64,000 bases of DNA from an uncultured Collinsella sp. (GTDB lineage Bacteria; Actinomycetota; Coriobacteriia; Coriobacteriales; Coriobacteriaceae): contig UQIK01000003.1 in assembly GCA_900541125.1 (NCBI GenBank), positions 62,001-126,000 of the forward strand. Direction: 5' to 3'. Both the position numbers and the translations under genes were made by a program. Numbering within the stretch: the stretch's first letter is position 1; every line of letters begins with the position of its first letter. The notes under the pieces were generated by a model, which did no database searches, was not told where the DNA came from, and worked only from the letters and a program-made list of their open reading frames with translations. This document shows positions 33,024-43,475 of the stretch, in pieces.

Positions 33024-36000
33024 ATGCAGGAGCTCAGAGAGACGACGTCTCGACTCGTGAATATTGCTACCGGGGGGTGTCTAAGCAGGGAACTTCCTGG
33101 TGAACACCGGCCGCGCGAGCGGTGGTCCGTCATGTCTTGTGGCCGTCGTCGCGGGCTGCGCTCGGTCTCGCCATATGCGATTGTTCTGGCCCTCGCCATC
33201 GCGCTGACGGCGAGTTTCTTCCTGCCGCTTCGTGCCGAGGCGGCAATTTCGGACCACACGGTTCCGACGACTTCGCCTTCGGGGACAACAATTAACCTGT
33301 TTGATTACTGGGTGAATCCGGATAACCATCTGTCGGTTTCCGGCAACGGCGGCATCAACGCAAGCCACCGGTTCCAGTTTAACGATGGCCATGATGATGC
33401 ACCGCTCAACCATTGGACGGGCAACACGAGCCCGCAGCCCGGCATTGTCAGCAACACGCTTTCAGACGGCTACCCGCAGCTTTCCGGTACCTATGGCGGC
33501 GACTCCCTCCGCTATCTGTTCGATTCCTCTGCCCAGACCGGCAAGACGTCCCATTTTGGCGTGACGGGCCTCCTCAAGGTTCAGGACGGCTACTACGTCT
33601 ATGACAGCTCCGAAAACTACGCAGCCTACAACGCTGACAAGAATGCCTTCGACGTCTATAACACCTGGGGCATTGACAAAGTGGGCGATTCGTCCCGTCG
33701 GGGTCAGTTCTTCCCGTTCGATGCGGCAGACAAGGTGTTCAAGGAGGAAAGCGGCCGGCTCGTCCAAAATGGCATCACGGCAGACAACGCCGGTAACCAC
33801 GTCAACCACCACTTCGGCCTCTCAATGTCCACGCGATTCGTGCAGCCCAACGACGGCCTGACGAACGATAAGAAGGACATGACCTTCGAGTTCGCCGGCG
33901 ATGATGACGTCTGGGTGTTCATCGATGATGTCCTCGTGGGTGATATCGGCGGTATTCACAGCCGTGCGAGTCTGAGTATCAACTTTCATACGGGCGACAT
34001 TAAGGTGAACGACAAAAGCGACGGCACGCTGCTGAGCAAGTACCAGGCGGCGAAAAAGGGCACTTCGGGCTTCGACGGCAAGACCTTCAAAGACGGCACC
34101 AACCACACCCTCAAGTTCTTCTACCTGGAGCGCGGCGCCACCGACTCCAACATGGAGCTCAAGTTCAACCTCGTGACGGTGCCCGAGTCCGACATCATCA
34201 AGTTCGACCAGGATGGCAAGTTCGTACAGGGTGCCGAGTTCGCGCTGTACAAAACAGACGGGAAATTTACAGATACGACCAATAACGAGAACGCGCTTCT
34301 CGGCTCTGGCACCACGGACGAGGCCGGCCACCTAACGCTCACGAACGACGATGACAACGGCGTCATCAACTTCGACGATCTCTACAACAAGAATCACGAC
34401 AACAAGTACTACCTCCTGAAGGAGACGCACGTGCCCGAGGGATACCGCTCGAGTCTCACGGCGACGGGTGGCAGCATGCAGCTCGAGTACGTGCCCGCGA
34501 GCGCTGAGAACGGCGCGGGCGGCGTCATCATCAACCGCGGCGGTATGGATGCGGGCAGCGTCGTGTGGAAGACCGGTGCGTTCGCCGCCGCGAAGGAGAC
34601 CATCACCGCGCCGCCGACCGTGTACAAGGCAAATAATGACCTGACGAAGTCCAACGAGACCGTCAATCTGGACTCCGGCATACTGTTCGCTGTGGTGCTC
34701 AAGCGCGACAAAAGCGCAGGCACAGGTATCGAAGATCCGAGCAATTGGTACGCCGTGTCGGGCGACCCATCGACGGGAGCGGGATACACCCTCGCCAAGG
34801 AGCCGGGCATGACCGGTGCTATCGAGGCGGCGAAGAAGGACCTGCACGCCTTCACGCTCAACACGAGCGGCCAGTACCAGGTAGAGATTCAAAATCTGCC
34901 CGGTGACATCTCCAAGTACTACTACCTGCTGAGCGGTGATGCCCGCAAGGATGCCGAGTACACGGTGGCCATCTACCACACAACGGCGAGCTCGATCGGC
35001 GACGCGACGCCTAAGAACACCGTCCACGTGTACAGCGACGACATCGTAGACGGCACGAACTTCAAGCGGCAGTTCGCCACGCGCCTGCTCGTCACGAACA
35101 TCCAGAATCGCCTGTTCGTGCAGAAGACCGATACCGAGGGCAACCCCGTAGACGGCGCGAAGTTCGGCCTGTACACGGCCGATCAGGTGACAACAGACGC
35201 GAACGGCAAGGTCGTGCTCAAGGGCGAGCAGACCCCCTACGACACCCTGACGACGGGGTCGGTCGGCAACCCGGTCCCGCTCGAAGGTGCGGGCATATTC
35301 CCGAATACAAGCGCCGGTAACATGCCGCTCGTGAATGGAACTTACTTCCTAAAGGAGGTCTCGGCTCCCAAGGGCTTCCTGCTTAACGACACGCTCACCA
35401 AGGTGATTGTGGACGATTACGGCGTCCATGCCGATGCTGGTACGGACGATGACGGCGTTTCGACGTTCGTGGGCCCGGGCGCGCTCATGAAGAGTCTGGG
35501 CCAGTTTGGCGCAGAGGGCGACATCGACAACACGCTTACGTGGATCAAAGGTACGCGGCAGATCTCGAATGGCGAGACCAATGATAACGGCAACCTGACG
35601 TGGACCGATGTCGAACCCGTGGGTGCAGACGACACAGTGCGCCTCAAGTACGGCGCTAACGGACGCATGTACCAGTATGGGCCCACCGAGGAGGGCAAAC
35701 CCTACCGCCTGGAGACCGAGACGGGCTGGATACGTATGGGTATCACCCAGGACGAGCGGCCCAAGGGGACCACGTCGAAAGGTGCCCGTGCCAATCTGGG
35801 CGAAATGAACCTGAATGCCCTGTTCACGGGTGCCACCTGTGTGCGCGTGGCTAACAAGCGCGAGGCGAGCCTCGAAGTGACCAAGCATGTCGTGGTGCCG
35901 AAGGGACTGACGGGCAATAAGGACGCGAAGTTCACCTTCAAGTTCACCGTGCCCACGACGGCGGGGAAGACGTACAAGGCCGCAGTGTTTGAGAACGCGG

Positions 36001-39000
36001 GGGCCGCAAGCGAGAAGCAGGTCGGCGATATGTTCGACCTGACGAACGGCCGCGAGCAGACCATCACGGCCGGCCAGACGATCCGCGTGTACGGTCTCGA
36101 CGAGCACGACGCCTACACGGTGCAGGAGCTGAAGGATACGGACAAGATGCCGGCCGGCTTCACGCTGACCAAGCGCGAGCAGGGCGGCAACGCCCTGAGC
36201 GGCGAGGGCGACAGCATCTCCGGCACGATCGCAAAGCAGTACGCCGACGGCACGGTGGCCGCCGCCAACAAGCTGGTATTCACGAATACCTACAGCGTAA
36301 AGCCGCCGGTGACGCTCACCAATGCGTTCTGGGCGCAGAAGGTGCTCCGGGGCCGTGACTGGAAGGATGGCGATAGCTTCAAGATTTACCTGCGCGCGGA
36401 CAAGGGAACGCCGATGCCCGCCGGTGCCAAGGATGCGCCCGTGAGTGGTATGAAGCAGGTTGTGAAGACCGTCAAGAACGGGGACAAGTTCGACTTCGGC
36501 AATATTGAGTACGCCAAGCCCGGCACCTACACCTATCTCATTGCCGAGGCCACGCCGTCTCAAAACGACGCTAGCTGGCTGCCCGGGTTCGGGTATTCAA
36601 GCGCTTCCTACCGCGTCACGGTGACGGTGAAGGATAGCGGCGACGGCACGCTGTCGCAGCCGGCAGTCAAGATGGAGCAGACCTACACCGACGACGGCGT
36701 GAGCCATGAGGACAGCCCGATCGAGGTCGCTGACAAAATCGCCAAGATCACGAACGCCTATAACACCGATGAGGAGACCATCTCCTTCAACGTGCAGAAG
36801 ACGTATGCCGACCAGTCCGGTGCAAATCCGCTTGTGAAGGATAAGTTCACGTTCCAGCTCGAGGCACTCGGCGGGATGAAGAATGATGCCGTGCCGAGTG
36901 GAGCCATCGATTTCGGCAAGCTCGCCACCTCCTACAGCGTCGGTGCCAGCAAGGTCCCCATGCCTAAGGGGTGCACGTCCACCACGACCACGGCGAAGAA
37001 CGATGACGACGGTATCGCTGCGTTCCCGCAGATCACCTATACGATGGAGAGCGAGAACCTCACCTACGTGTACAAGGTGACCGAGGTCAAGGATTCCGAT
37101 ACATCGACGTCCAGTGGCATAGGCTACGACGATACGGTGTACTACGTGCTGGTGAAGAACCAGCAGGTTGATAACGAGTCTGGGACGGGTAAGTGCCTGT
37201 CCTCCACGGTCACGTATTGGAAGGCCGACGGCACGCAGCTGACGGACGCCAACGGATACATCCCGTTCAAGAACACCTACACGGTGACCCAGGCGACGTC
37301 GGCGCCGGTTAACGTGCAAAAGACGTTCACCGGGCGCGCGTGGGAGACGAGCGATGCGTTCGACTTCACCCTGACGCCGGCGGATGATGCGACGAGGGAT
37401 GCGGTTAAAAACAAGGTCGTTACCCAGAGGAAGGCTACCGACTCCGATGAGACCGGCGATCTGACGACTAAGGTTGAGATCGCAGGCGCCGGTGACGCGA
37501 CGCGTTCTGCAACCTTCGGTGCGGGCGACCTGGTGTTCACCAAGTCGGGCACGTATACGTTCAATGTGAACGAGACGAAGCCGACCGACGCGGATAAGAC
37601 TGGTATTGCGTATGACGGCCATACGTCCACGGTGACGTACACAGTGACCGATATCGAGAACGGCAAGCACACCGGTAAGCTGACCGCGTCGGTTGCGTAC
37701 GACAACAAGCAGGCGACGACGGATGCCGACCGGCAGGTGACGGACGCCGCCGCGTTCACCAACATCTATGCGGCCTCTGGTACCTACGCGGGCATCGATG
37801 TGACCAAGACTCTGGTTGGTACCCCGCTGAAGAATGGCATGTTCCCGTTCACCATCGAGGCGATGGCGTATAACGGTACGACGGCCCCGGAGCCGGCTGA
37901 TACCGATAAGTCGTTCAAGAACACCGTGGGCAAGGATGACGGTGACGATACGCAGACCGCCACGATGTCCGGCAAGCTGAAGATGAACTTCACGCAGCTG
38001 AGCTACAACAAGGTGTATGTGTACAAGGTGTCTGAGGCGCATGGCGCCAACGCTGGTGGATACACGTATGACACCGAGTACCCCGGTGACGCCTACGTGC
38101 TCATTGCGGTGAAGCCGAATCCGGACAACAAAGGCCAGCTCTACACCGAGACGACCATCGCGAAGGGCCCGGGCGTGACGGCGCTTGTTGGCGGGGGCGG
38201 CAACGTTGATGCGCTGACGGCCGAGGCGATTAAGGGCCTCGATACCACGACCAACTACGTGAAGACGGTCTCGAGTCGCAATGCGAAGCCCGCTACGCCT
38301 ACCGTCCCGTTCAAGAACAGTTACAAGTCAGACGCCAGCGACGAGCTGACCCCGCAGGTGACGAAGAAGATCTCCGGTGTTGAGAGCACGGAGAAGGCGT
38401 TCTCGTTCACGCTGACCGCCACGGAAGAGACACAGCAGAAGATCGCCGCCGGCGACTTGGGTGTGTCGGACGACCTGGCGGGCGACGCGCACGCGGAGTC
38501 CAAGGCCACGAAGGACAAGATTATCAAGGACAAGGGCCAGACGGTCGACTTCTCGAATATGACGTTCAACAAGGCGGGCGAGTACACGTTTACGCTCACT
38601 GAGGTGCACAACGCTGATGATGATCCCGCAGCGGACGGCGTGCAGAACGCCGGCTGGACGATGGACGCCTCGACCTATACCGTCACGGTAAGGGTCGAGG
38701 ATAAGGACGCCAAGCTGACCGTCACGGGCGTGACGGTGAAGAAGGATGGTGACGCTGAGGCCAAGCCCATCAAGGCTGAGGTCAAGGACGGCAAGGTGAA
38801 CCTCGCCACCTTTATCAACAGCTATGCTGCGAAGGGTTCCGTGACCTTGGCGGCGAAGAAACGCTTTAGGGGCGGTGCGCTCGCGGGGAACGACTTCTCG
38901 TTCGCTCTGTACAAGGGTGACAAGGCGGAAGGCACGCCCATTGAGACCGTCACGAACGACGAGAAGGGCAACATTACCTTCCAGCCCATCAACTACACCG

Positions 39001-42000
39001 AGGCAGGTGACTACGAGTACACCATCAAGGAAGTTACCGGTAACGACCAGACCATCGTCTACGACGGTCAGAAAGTGAAGGTCAAGGTCAGCGTTACCGA
39101 TAACAAGAACGGCACGCTGGACGCGACCGTCACCTACGGCGGCGATAAGGCCGTGCCGACCTTCACCAACGTGAAGCCGACGACGGACGTTACCGTCGAG
39201 GCCACGAAAGTTCTCGCGGGCAAGGCGCTGACGGACGGCGCGTTCGCCTTCGGCCTGTACCAAGGCGACACGTCCACGGGTAATCCCGTCAAGATCGTCC
39301 AGAACGACAAGGAGGGCAAGATCAATCTTGCCCTCACCGGTCTGACCATCGGCGAGTACGACTACAAACTCAAGGAGGAGAACGTCGGTGCCGATCCGAC
39401 TATCACCTACGACACCAAGGCGGTGAGGGTTCACGTCTCGGTGAAGGCGGAGGGCGACAAGGCGAAGGCGACCGTCACCTATGACGGCAAGAACGATGCC
39501 CCGACCTTCACTAACAAGTACCAGCCCGCCGAGACCTCGGTGGCGCTCACGGCGAAGAAGGCCTATGTGAAGCCCGACAACACGCCGGCCACGCTCAAGG
39601 GCGGCGAGTTCACCTTCGACCTGTACGAGGGCGACCTGACGGCTGAGCAGCTGAAGGGCAAGCAACCCATCCGGAGCGCCAAGAACAGCGAGGACGGCAC
39701 CGTCACCTTCCCGGCCATCGACTACACCAAGGCCGGCGAGTACAAATACACCGTCGCGGAACAGGAGGGCGACCTGTCCCACGTGACCTACGACGCTACG
39801 GTGCACCATGCCGTGGTGAAGGTCATGGACAATGCCGGCAAGCTGGACGCCGCTGTTACCTACGATGGTGACAAGGCCAATGCCCCCACCTTCACGAACA
39901 CCTACACCGCAAAGGGATCCGTGGAGCTGACGGCGACCAAGATCGTTGCGGTCGCGCCGGGCTTCACGCACGACACCAAGCTGAAGGGCGGCGAATACAC
40001 GTTCGAGCTGAAGGACGCCGACGGCAAGGTGCTCGGCACCACGACGAACAAGGCCGATGGCACGGTGAAGTTCACGCGCAAGTTCACGCTCTCCAACCTG
40101 GGCGGCGCTGCGAGCAAGGACTTCACCTACACCATCGCGGAGAAGCCGGGCACGGAGCCGGGCATGGTCTACGACACCCATGCGCTCATCTACAAGGTGA
40201 CGGTCGCGGACGATGGCACCGGCTCGCTGACGGCCACACCGCAGGTAACGAGTGGAGACAAGACCTTCACGAACACGTACCACCCGAAGGAGACCTCGGT
40301 AACGCTCAAGGCGACGAAGCGCTTCACGGGTGGCGAGCTCGCAGGGGGCGACTTCACGTTCCAGCTGCTCGACAAGGATGGCAACGTGATCCAGACCGTC
40401 CAGAATGAGAAGGACGGCAAGGTCGCCTTTGCAGCCATCGACTACGCTACGCCGGGCGACCACGACTACACCATCAAGGAGGTGAAGGGCGCCGACTCGA
40501 CCGTCGTCTACGACGCGAAGGGCGTGAAGGTCCACGTCAAGGTCACCGACGAAAAGGGCGAGCTGAAGGCGACCGTCACCTACGACGGTGAGAAGGCCGT
40601 GCCGACCTTCACCAACACGAAGCCGACGGCGGACGTCACCGTTGAGGCCACGAAAGTTCTCGCGGGCAAGGACCTGACGGCCGATGCGTTCACCTTCGGC
40701 TTGTACGACCAGGACGGCAATGAGGACGCTCGCGGCACCAACGATAAGAATGGCAAGGTCAAGCTGACCGTCAAGGGCCTGAACCTGGGCGAGTACGACT
40801 ACACGCTCAAGGAGGAGAAAGCCGGCCAGACCGTCGACGGCGTGGCCTACGACGCCAAGGAAGTCAAGGTCCACGTCAAGGTAGAGCAGAACCAGGGCGA
40901 CAACAACAAGACGAAGGTGACCGTCACCTATGACGGTGCCGCTACGGCTCCCACCTTCAACAACACCTACGACGCAAAGGGTTCCGTAATCCTGACGGCG
41001 ACCAAGACCATCAAGGTTGCGGACGGCTTCGACCACACGACGAAGCCCGCGGACGGCGAGTTCACCTTCGACCTGAAGGACGCTGCCGGCAACGTGCTCG
41101 ACACCGCGAAGAACGATGCAAACGGCAAGGTCAGCTTCACGCGCGAGTTCCAGCTCTCCGACTTGGACGGCGCCGCGAGCAAGGACTTCACCTACACCAT
41201 CGTGGAGCAGCCGGGCGCGGAGCCGGGCATGGTCTATGACAGCCATCCCCTCACCTATACGGTGACGGTCACGGACGGCGGGAACGGAGCACTGAATGCG
41301 AAGGCGATCGTGACGAGCGCATCCGGCTCGGATACCTTCACTAACACCTACCAGCCGGCCGCGACCGGCCTGGCCCTCGGTGCGCAGAAGAGCTATGTGA
41401 AGAAGGACGACAACACGCCGATCGTCCCCAAGTGCGGCGAGTTCACCTTCGATGTGTACGAGGGCAACCTGACGGCTGAGCAGCTTGCCGGGGCCAAGCC
41501 CGTCCGGACCGCGACCAACGGCGCGGACGGAAGTGTTAACTTCGACGCCTTCTCCTACGCGAAGCCGGGCACGCACGAGTACACCATCGTGGAGCGGAAG
41601 GGTGATCTGGCCTACGTGACCTACGACGCCGCGGTGCACCATGCCGTGGTGACGGTTGCGGACAATGCCGGCACGCTGCAGGCGAGCGTCGCCTACGACG
41701 GCACGAATGTCACGAAGCCCAGCTTCACCAACACCTACGAGGCACAGGCGACGGACTCCGGCGCGATCGCCCTCATCAAGAGCGTTGACGTGCACGACGG
41801 CAGCTATCAGCTAAAGGCGGGAGACTTCGCCTTCGAGCTGATGGGGTCTGACGGCTCGGTGATCCAGACCCGGAAGAACGATGCTGACGGCAATGTTGCC
41901 TTCGACAAACTGATCTTCGACCATGCGGGCACCTTTACCTACACGGTCCGCGAGGTGCAGCCGACGGACGACGCGCCGGGCGTGCTGGGCGTGACCTACA

Positions 42001-43394
42001 CCGGCAAGACGTACACCCTGACCTACGTGGTGGAGGACAACAACGACGGCAAGCTGGTGGTAAAGAGCTCCACGGTGAAGCCGGGCGAGGGTACCGAGAA
42101 CGGCGTCTCGCCCGGAACCATGGCGTTTGCGAACAGCTACCAGCCGGGACAGACCTCCTACCAGATTTCTGGCACCAAGGTGCTTAAGAATGCCGACCCG
42201 GCCACCACGCGGACGCCCGCCGATGGCGAGTTCACGTTCGCGCTGATTGACGTGGCCACGGGGCAGGAGATCGACCGGACCACGAACGTGGGTAACGCGT
42301 TTACCTTCAAGGCCATCTCGTATACCGCGACTGGTTCGCATGCGTACCAGGTGAAGGAGGTTGCGGGCCATGATGGCACCATTACTTACAGCGATGCGGT
42401 GTTGGACGTGACGGTGAACGTGACCGACGACGGCGGCAGCGGTCAGCTGACCGCGACGGCGAGCAAGGCGGCTGCTGATCTGACTTTCACCAACACCTAC
42501 ACGCCGACGGCAACGACGGCGACGATTACCGGAACGAAGGCACTGACCGGCCGCGACCTGGCCGAGGGTGAGTTCTCCTTCGATCTGAAGGACGCCGACG
42601 GTAACGTGGTGCAGACGGTGCAGAACGGCGTCGACGGCACGTTCGGCTTCGCGCCGCTGCAGCTGGATAAGGTGGGGACGTATGTCTACACCGTGTCCGA
42701 GCAGGCAGGGGCGACGGCGAACGGCGTCACCTACGACACGACGGTCTTTACCGCAACGGTGACGGTGACGGAGAATGCGGAGACGCACGAGCTGGAGGCG
42801 CAGGTTGCCTACAGCACAGGCGGCAAGGCTGTGGATGCGGTGGCGTTCTGCAACAGCTACGCGCCGGCCGCGACTGAGGTGAAGCTGGGGGCCTCCAAGG
42901 TGCTGAGCGGCGAGGACCTGAAGGAAGGGCAGTTCTCCTTCCAGCTGAAGGATACCGACGGCAAGGTGCTGCAGACCGCCAAGAACGCGGCGGACGGCAC
43001 GGTGGGCTTCGAGGCAATCTCGTACGACAAGCCCGGGACGTACACCTACAGCATCTCCGAGGTGGACGACGGTCAGAAGAACGTGACGTACGACGCGGCC
43101 GAGCACCGGGTAACGGTGACGGTGACGGACGACGGCGCGGGCCATCTGGTGGCGACGGTAGCCTATGGCGGTGACGTGGCGCCAGTGTTCAAGAACACGT
43201 ACACGCCGCCGACCACCCCGCCGACGGAGCCGCCCACCAATCCGCCGAGCAAGTCACCGGTGCCGAAGGAGGAGAAGCCGGGTCTGCCGTATACGGGCGA
43301 TACCAGCTTGTCGCCGATGGCCCTGGGTGGCATCGCGGGCGGCGCGGTGGTGCTGATCGCCGCAGGCGTTATCCTGCGGCGCCGGAACCGGTAG
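33024..43394 (+). CDS. giant LPxTG-anchored surface protein with fibro-slime, SpaA/Cna-B and 17 pilin-linker repeats
   Basis: 3,456 residues from ATG 33024 (GGGGAGGA 6 bp upstream). A signal peptide ends about residue 73 (...LPLRAEA). A fibro-slime-like domain (DDDVWVFIDDVLVGDIGG near 290) is followed by SpaA/Cna-B domains at about 389-480 and 696-792 (each ending KETHVPEGY or KEVSAPKGF), a DUF7601-like domain at about 948-1093, then 17 repeats of about 115-150 residues (1094-3392) of the Spy0128 isopeptide-linker type. Repeats carry ATKxL near the start, YTIKE in the middle and FTNTY at the end: Lys, Glu and Asn positions expected for self-formed isopeptide bonds. A Pro-rich stalk leads to LPYTG (3421-3425), a hydrophobic span and RRRNR. 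It should be linked to peptidoglycan by sortase. No sortase gene is in the window. Confidence 0.93.
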   Translation: MQELRETTSRLVNIATGGCLSRELPGEHRPRERWSVMSCGRRRGLRSVSPYAIVLALAIALTASFFLPLRAEAAISDHTVPTTSPSGTTINLFDYWVNPDNHLSVSGNGGINASHRFQFNDGHDDAPLNHWTGNTSPQPGIVSNTLSDGYPQLSGTYGGDSLRYLFDSSAQTGKTSHFGVTGLLKVQDGYYVYDSSENYAAYNADKNAFDVYNTWGIDKVGDSSRRGQFFPFDAADKVFKEESGRLVQNGITADNAGNHVNHHFGLSMSTRFVQPNDGLTNDKKDMTFEFAGDDDVWVFIDDVLVGDIGGIHSRASLSINFHTGDIKVNDKSDGTLLSKYQAAKKGTSGFDGKTFKDGTNHTLKFFYLERGATDSNMELKFNLVTVPESDIIKFDQDGKFVQGAEFALYKTDGKFTDTTNNENALLGSGTTDEAGHLTLTNDDDNGVINFDDLYNKNHDNKYYLLKETHVPEGYRSSLTATGGSMQLEYVPASAENGAGGVIINRGGMDAGSVVWKTGAFAAAKETITAPPTVYKANNDLTKSNETVNLDSGILFAVVLKRDKSAGTGIEDPSNWYAVSGDPSTGAGYTLAKEPGMTGAIEAAKKDLHAFTLNTSGQYQVEIQNLPGDISKYYYLLSGDARKDAEYTVAIYHTTASSIGDATPKNTVHVYSDDIVDGTNFKRQFATRLLVTNIQNRLFVQKTDTEGNPVDGAKFGLYTADQVTTDANGKVVLKGEQTPYDTLTTGSVGNPVPLEGAGIFPNTSAGNMPLVNGTYFLKEVSAPKGFLLNDTLTKVIVDDYGVHADAGTDDDGVSTFVGPGALMKSLGQFGAEGDIDNTLTWIKGTRQISNGETNDNGNLTWTDVEPVGADDTVRLKYGANGRMYQYGPTEEGKPYRLETETGWIRMGITQDERPKGTTSKGARANLGEMNLNALFTGATCVRVANKREASLEVTKHVVVPKGLTGNKDAKFTFKFTVPTTAGKTYKAAVFENAGAASEKQVGDMFDLTNGREQTITAGQTIRVYGLDEHDAYTVQELKDTDKMPAGFTLTKREQGGNALSGEGDSISGTIAKQYADGTVAAANKLVFTNTYSVKPPVTLTNAFWAQKVLRGRDWKDGDSFKIYLRADKGTPMPAGAKDAPVSGMKQVVKTVKNGDKFDFGNIEYAKPGTYTYLIAEATPSQNDASWLPGFGYSSASYRVTVTVKDSGDGTLSQPAVKMEQTYTDDGVSHEDSPIEVADKIAKITNAYNTDEETISFNVQKTYADQSGANPLVKDKFTFQLEALGGMKNDAVPSGAIDFGKLATSYSVGASKVPMPKGCTSTTTTAKNDDDGIAAFPQITYTMESENLTYVYKVTEVKDSDTSTSSGIGYDDTVYYVLVKNQQVDNESGTGKCLSSTVTYWKADGTQLTDANGYIPFKNTYTVTQATSAPVNVQKTFTGRAWETSDAFDFTLTPADDATRDAVKNKVVTQRKATDSDETGDLTTKVEIAGAGDATRSATFGAGDLVFTKSGTYTFNVNETKPTDADKTGIAYDGHTSTVTYTVTDIENGKHTGKLTASVAYDNKQATTDADRQVTDAAAFTNIYAASGTYAGIDVTKTLVGTPLKNGMFPFTIEAMAYNGTTAPEPADTDKSFKNTVGKDDGDDTQTATMSGKLKMNFTQLSYNKVYVYKVSEAHGANAGGYTYDTEYPGDAYVLIAVKPNPDNKGQLYTETTIAKGPGVTALVGGGGNVDALTAEAIKGLDTTTNYVKTVSSRNAKPATPTVPFKNSYKSDASDELTPQVTKKISGVESTEKAFSFTLTATEETQQKIAAGDLGVSDDLAGDAHAESKATKDKIIKDKGQTVDFSNMTFNKAGEYTFTLTEVHNADDDPAADGVQNAGWTMDASTYTVTVRVEDKDAKLTVTGVTVKKDGDAEAKPIKAEVKDGKVNLATFINSYAAKGSVTLAAKKRFRGGALAGNDFSFALYKGDKAEGTPIETVTNDEKGNITFQPINYTEAGDYEYTIKEVTGNDQTIVYDGQKVKVKVSVTDNKNGTLDATVTYGGDKAVPTFTNVKPTTDVTVEATKVLAGKALTDGAFAFGLYQGDTSTGNPVKIVQNDKEGKINLALTGLTIGEYDYKLKEENVGADPTITYDTKAVRVHVSVKAEGDKAKATVTYDGKNDAPTFTNKYQPAETSVALTAKKAYVKPDNTPATLKGGEFTFDLYEGDLTAEQLKGKQPIRSAKNSEDGTVTFPAIDYTKAGEYKYTVAEQEGDLSHVTYDATVHHAVVKVMDNAGKLDAAVTYDGDKANAPTFTNTYTAKGSVELTATKIVAVAPGFTHDTKLKGGEYTFELKDADGKVLGTTTNKADGTVKFTRKFTLSNLGGAASKDFTYTIAEKPGTEPGMVYDTHALIYKVTVADDGTGSLTATPQVTSGDKTFTNTYHPKETSVTLKATKRFTGGELAGGDFTFQLLDKDGNVIQTVQNEKDGKVAFAAIDYATPGDHDYTIKEVKGADSTVVYDAKGVKVHVKVTDEKGELKATVTYDGEKAVPTFTNTKPTADVTVEATKVLAGKDLTADAFTFGLYDQDGNEDARGTNDKNGKVKLTVKGLNLGEYDYTLKEEKAGQTVDGVAYDAKEVKVHVKVEQNQGDNNKTKVTVTYDGAATAPTFNNTYDAKGSVILTATKTIKVADGFDHTTKPADGEFTFDLKDAAGNVLDTAKNDANGKVSFTREFQLSDLDGAASKDFTYTIVEQPGAEPGMVYDSHPLTYTVTVTDGGNGALNAKAIVTSASGSDTFTNTYQPAATGLALGAQKSYVKKDDNTPIVPKCGEFTFDVYEGNLTAEQLAGAKPVRTATNGADGSVNFDAFSYAKPGTHEYTIVERKGDLAYVTYDAAVHHAVVTVADNAGTLQASVAYDGTNVTKPSFTNTYEAQATDSGAIALIKSVDVHDGSYQLKAGDFAFELMGSDGSVIQTRKNDADGNVAFDKLIFDHAGTFTYTVREVQPTDDAPGVLGVTYTGKTYTLTYVVEDNNDGKLVVKSSTVKPGEGTENGVSPGTMAFANSYQPGQTSYQISGTKVLKNADPATTRTPADGEFTFALIDVATGQEIDRTTNVGNAFTFKAISYTATGSHAYQVKEVAGHDGTITYSDAVLDVTVNVTDDGGSGQLTATASKAAADLTFTNTYTPTATTATITGTKALTGRDLAEGEFSFDLKDADGNVVQTVQNGVDGTFGFAPLQLDKVGTYVYTVSEQAGATANGVTYDTTVFTATVTVTENAETHELEAQVAYSTGGKAVDAVAFCNSYAPAATEVKLGASKVLSGEDLKEGQFSFQLKDTDGKVLQTAKNAADGTVGFEAISYDKPGTYTYSISEVDDGQKNVTYDAAEHRVTVTVTDDGAGHLVATVAYGGDVAPVFKNTYTPPTTPPTEPPTNPPSKSPVPKEEKPGLPYTGDTSLSPMALGGIAGGAVVLIAAGVILRRRNR
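38826..40280 (+). repeat. four-domain block A-B-C-D inside the adhesin
   Basis: Domains start at 38826 (A, AKKRFRGG), 39177 (B, VEATKVLAGK), 39525 (C, AKKAYVKPDNTP) and 39906 (D, TATKIVAVAPGF). The block is duplicated directly downstream with the last two domains exchanged. Confidence 0.7.
40281..41738 (+). repeat. four-domain block A'-B'-D'-C' inside the adhesin
   Basis: Domains start at 40281 (A', ATKRFTGG), 40623 (B', VEATKVLAGK), 40971 (D', TATKTIKVADGF) and 41355 (C', AQKSYVKKDDNTP). B and B' share an exact 19-nt stretch at their start (GCCACGAAAGTTCTCGCGG), pointing to recent duplication or conversion. Confidence 0.7.
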
Positions 43395-43438
43395 CTACGG
43401 CGGCCGAGAAGGGCTTTGATTGAGGGCGGGTGGTCGCA

Positions 43439-43461
43439 GGGCGCGGCCGCTCGCCCTTTTT
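43439..43461 (+). terminator. terminator of the adhesin gene
   Basis: GGGCG pairs with CGCCC around CGGCCGCT and is followed by TTTTT. It lies about 45 bp past the stop codon. Confidence 0.65.
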
Positions 43462-43475
43462 GGTGAAAGGCTATG

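Noticed and set aside
38328..41795. An 1,155-codon open frame on the minus strand inside the adhesin gene, and further long minus-strand frames at 35349-36563, 36597-38042 and 41811-43145
   Set aside because: They mirror the repeat-rich, stop-poor adhesin; composition is Arg/Val/Gly/Leu-rich without domains, and the plus strand has a clear signal peptide, repeats and LPYTG.
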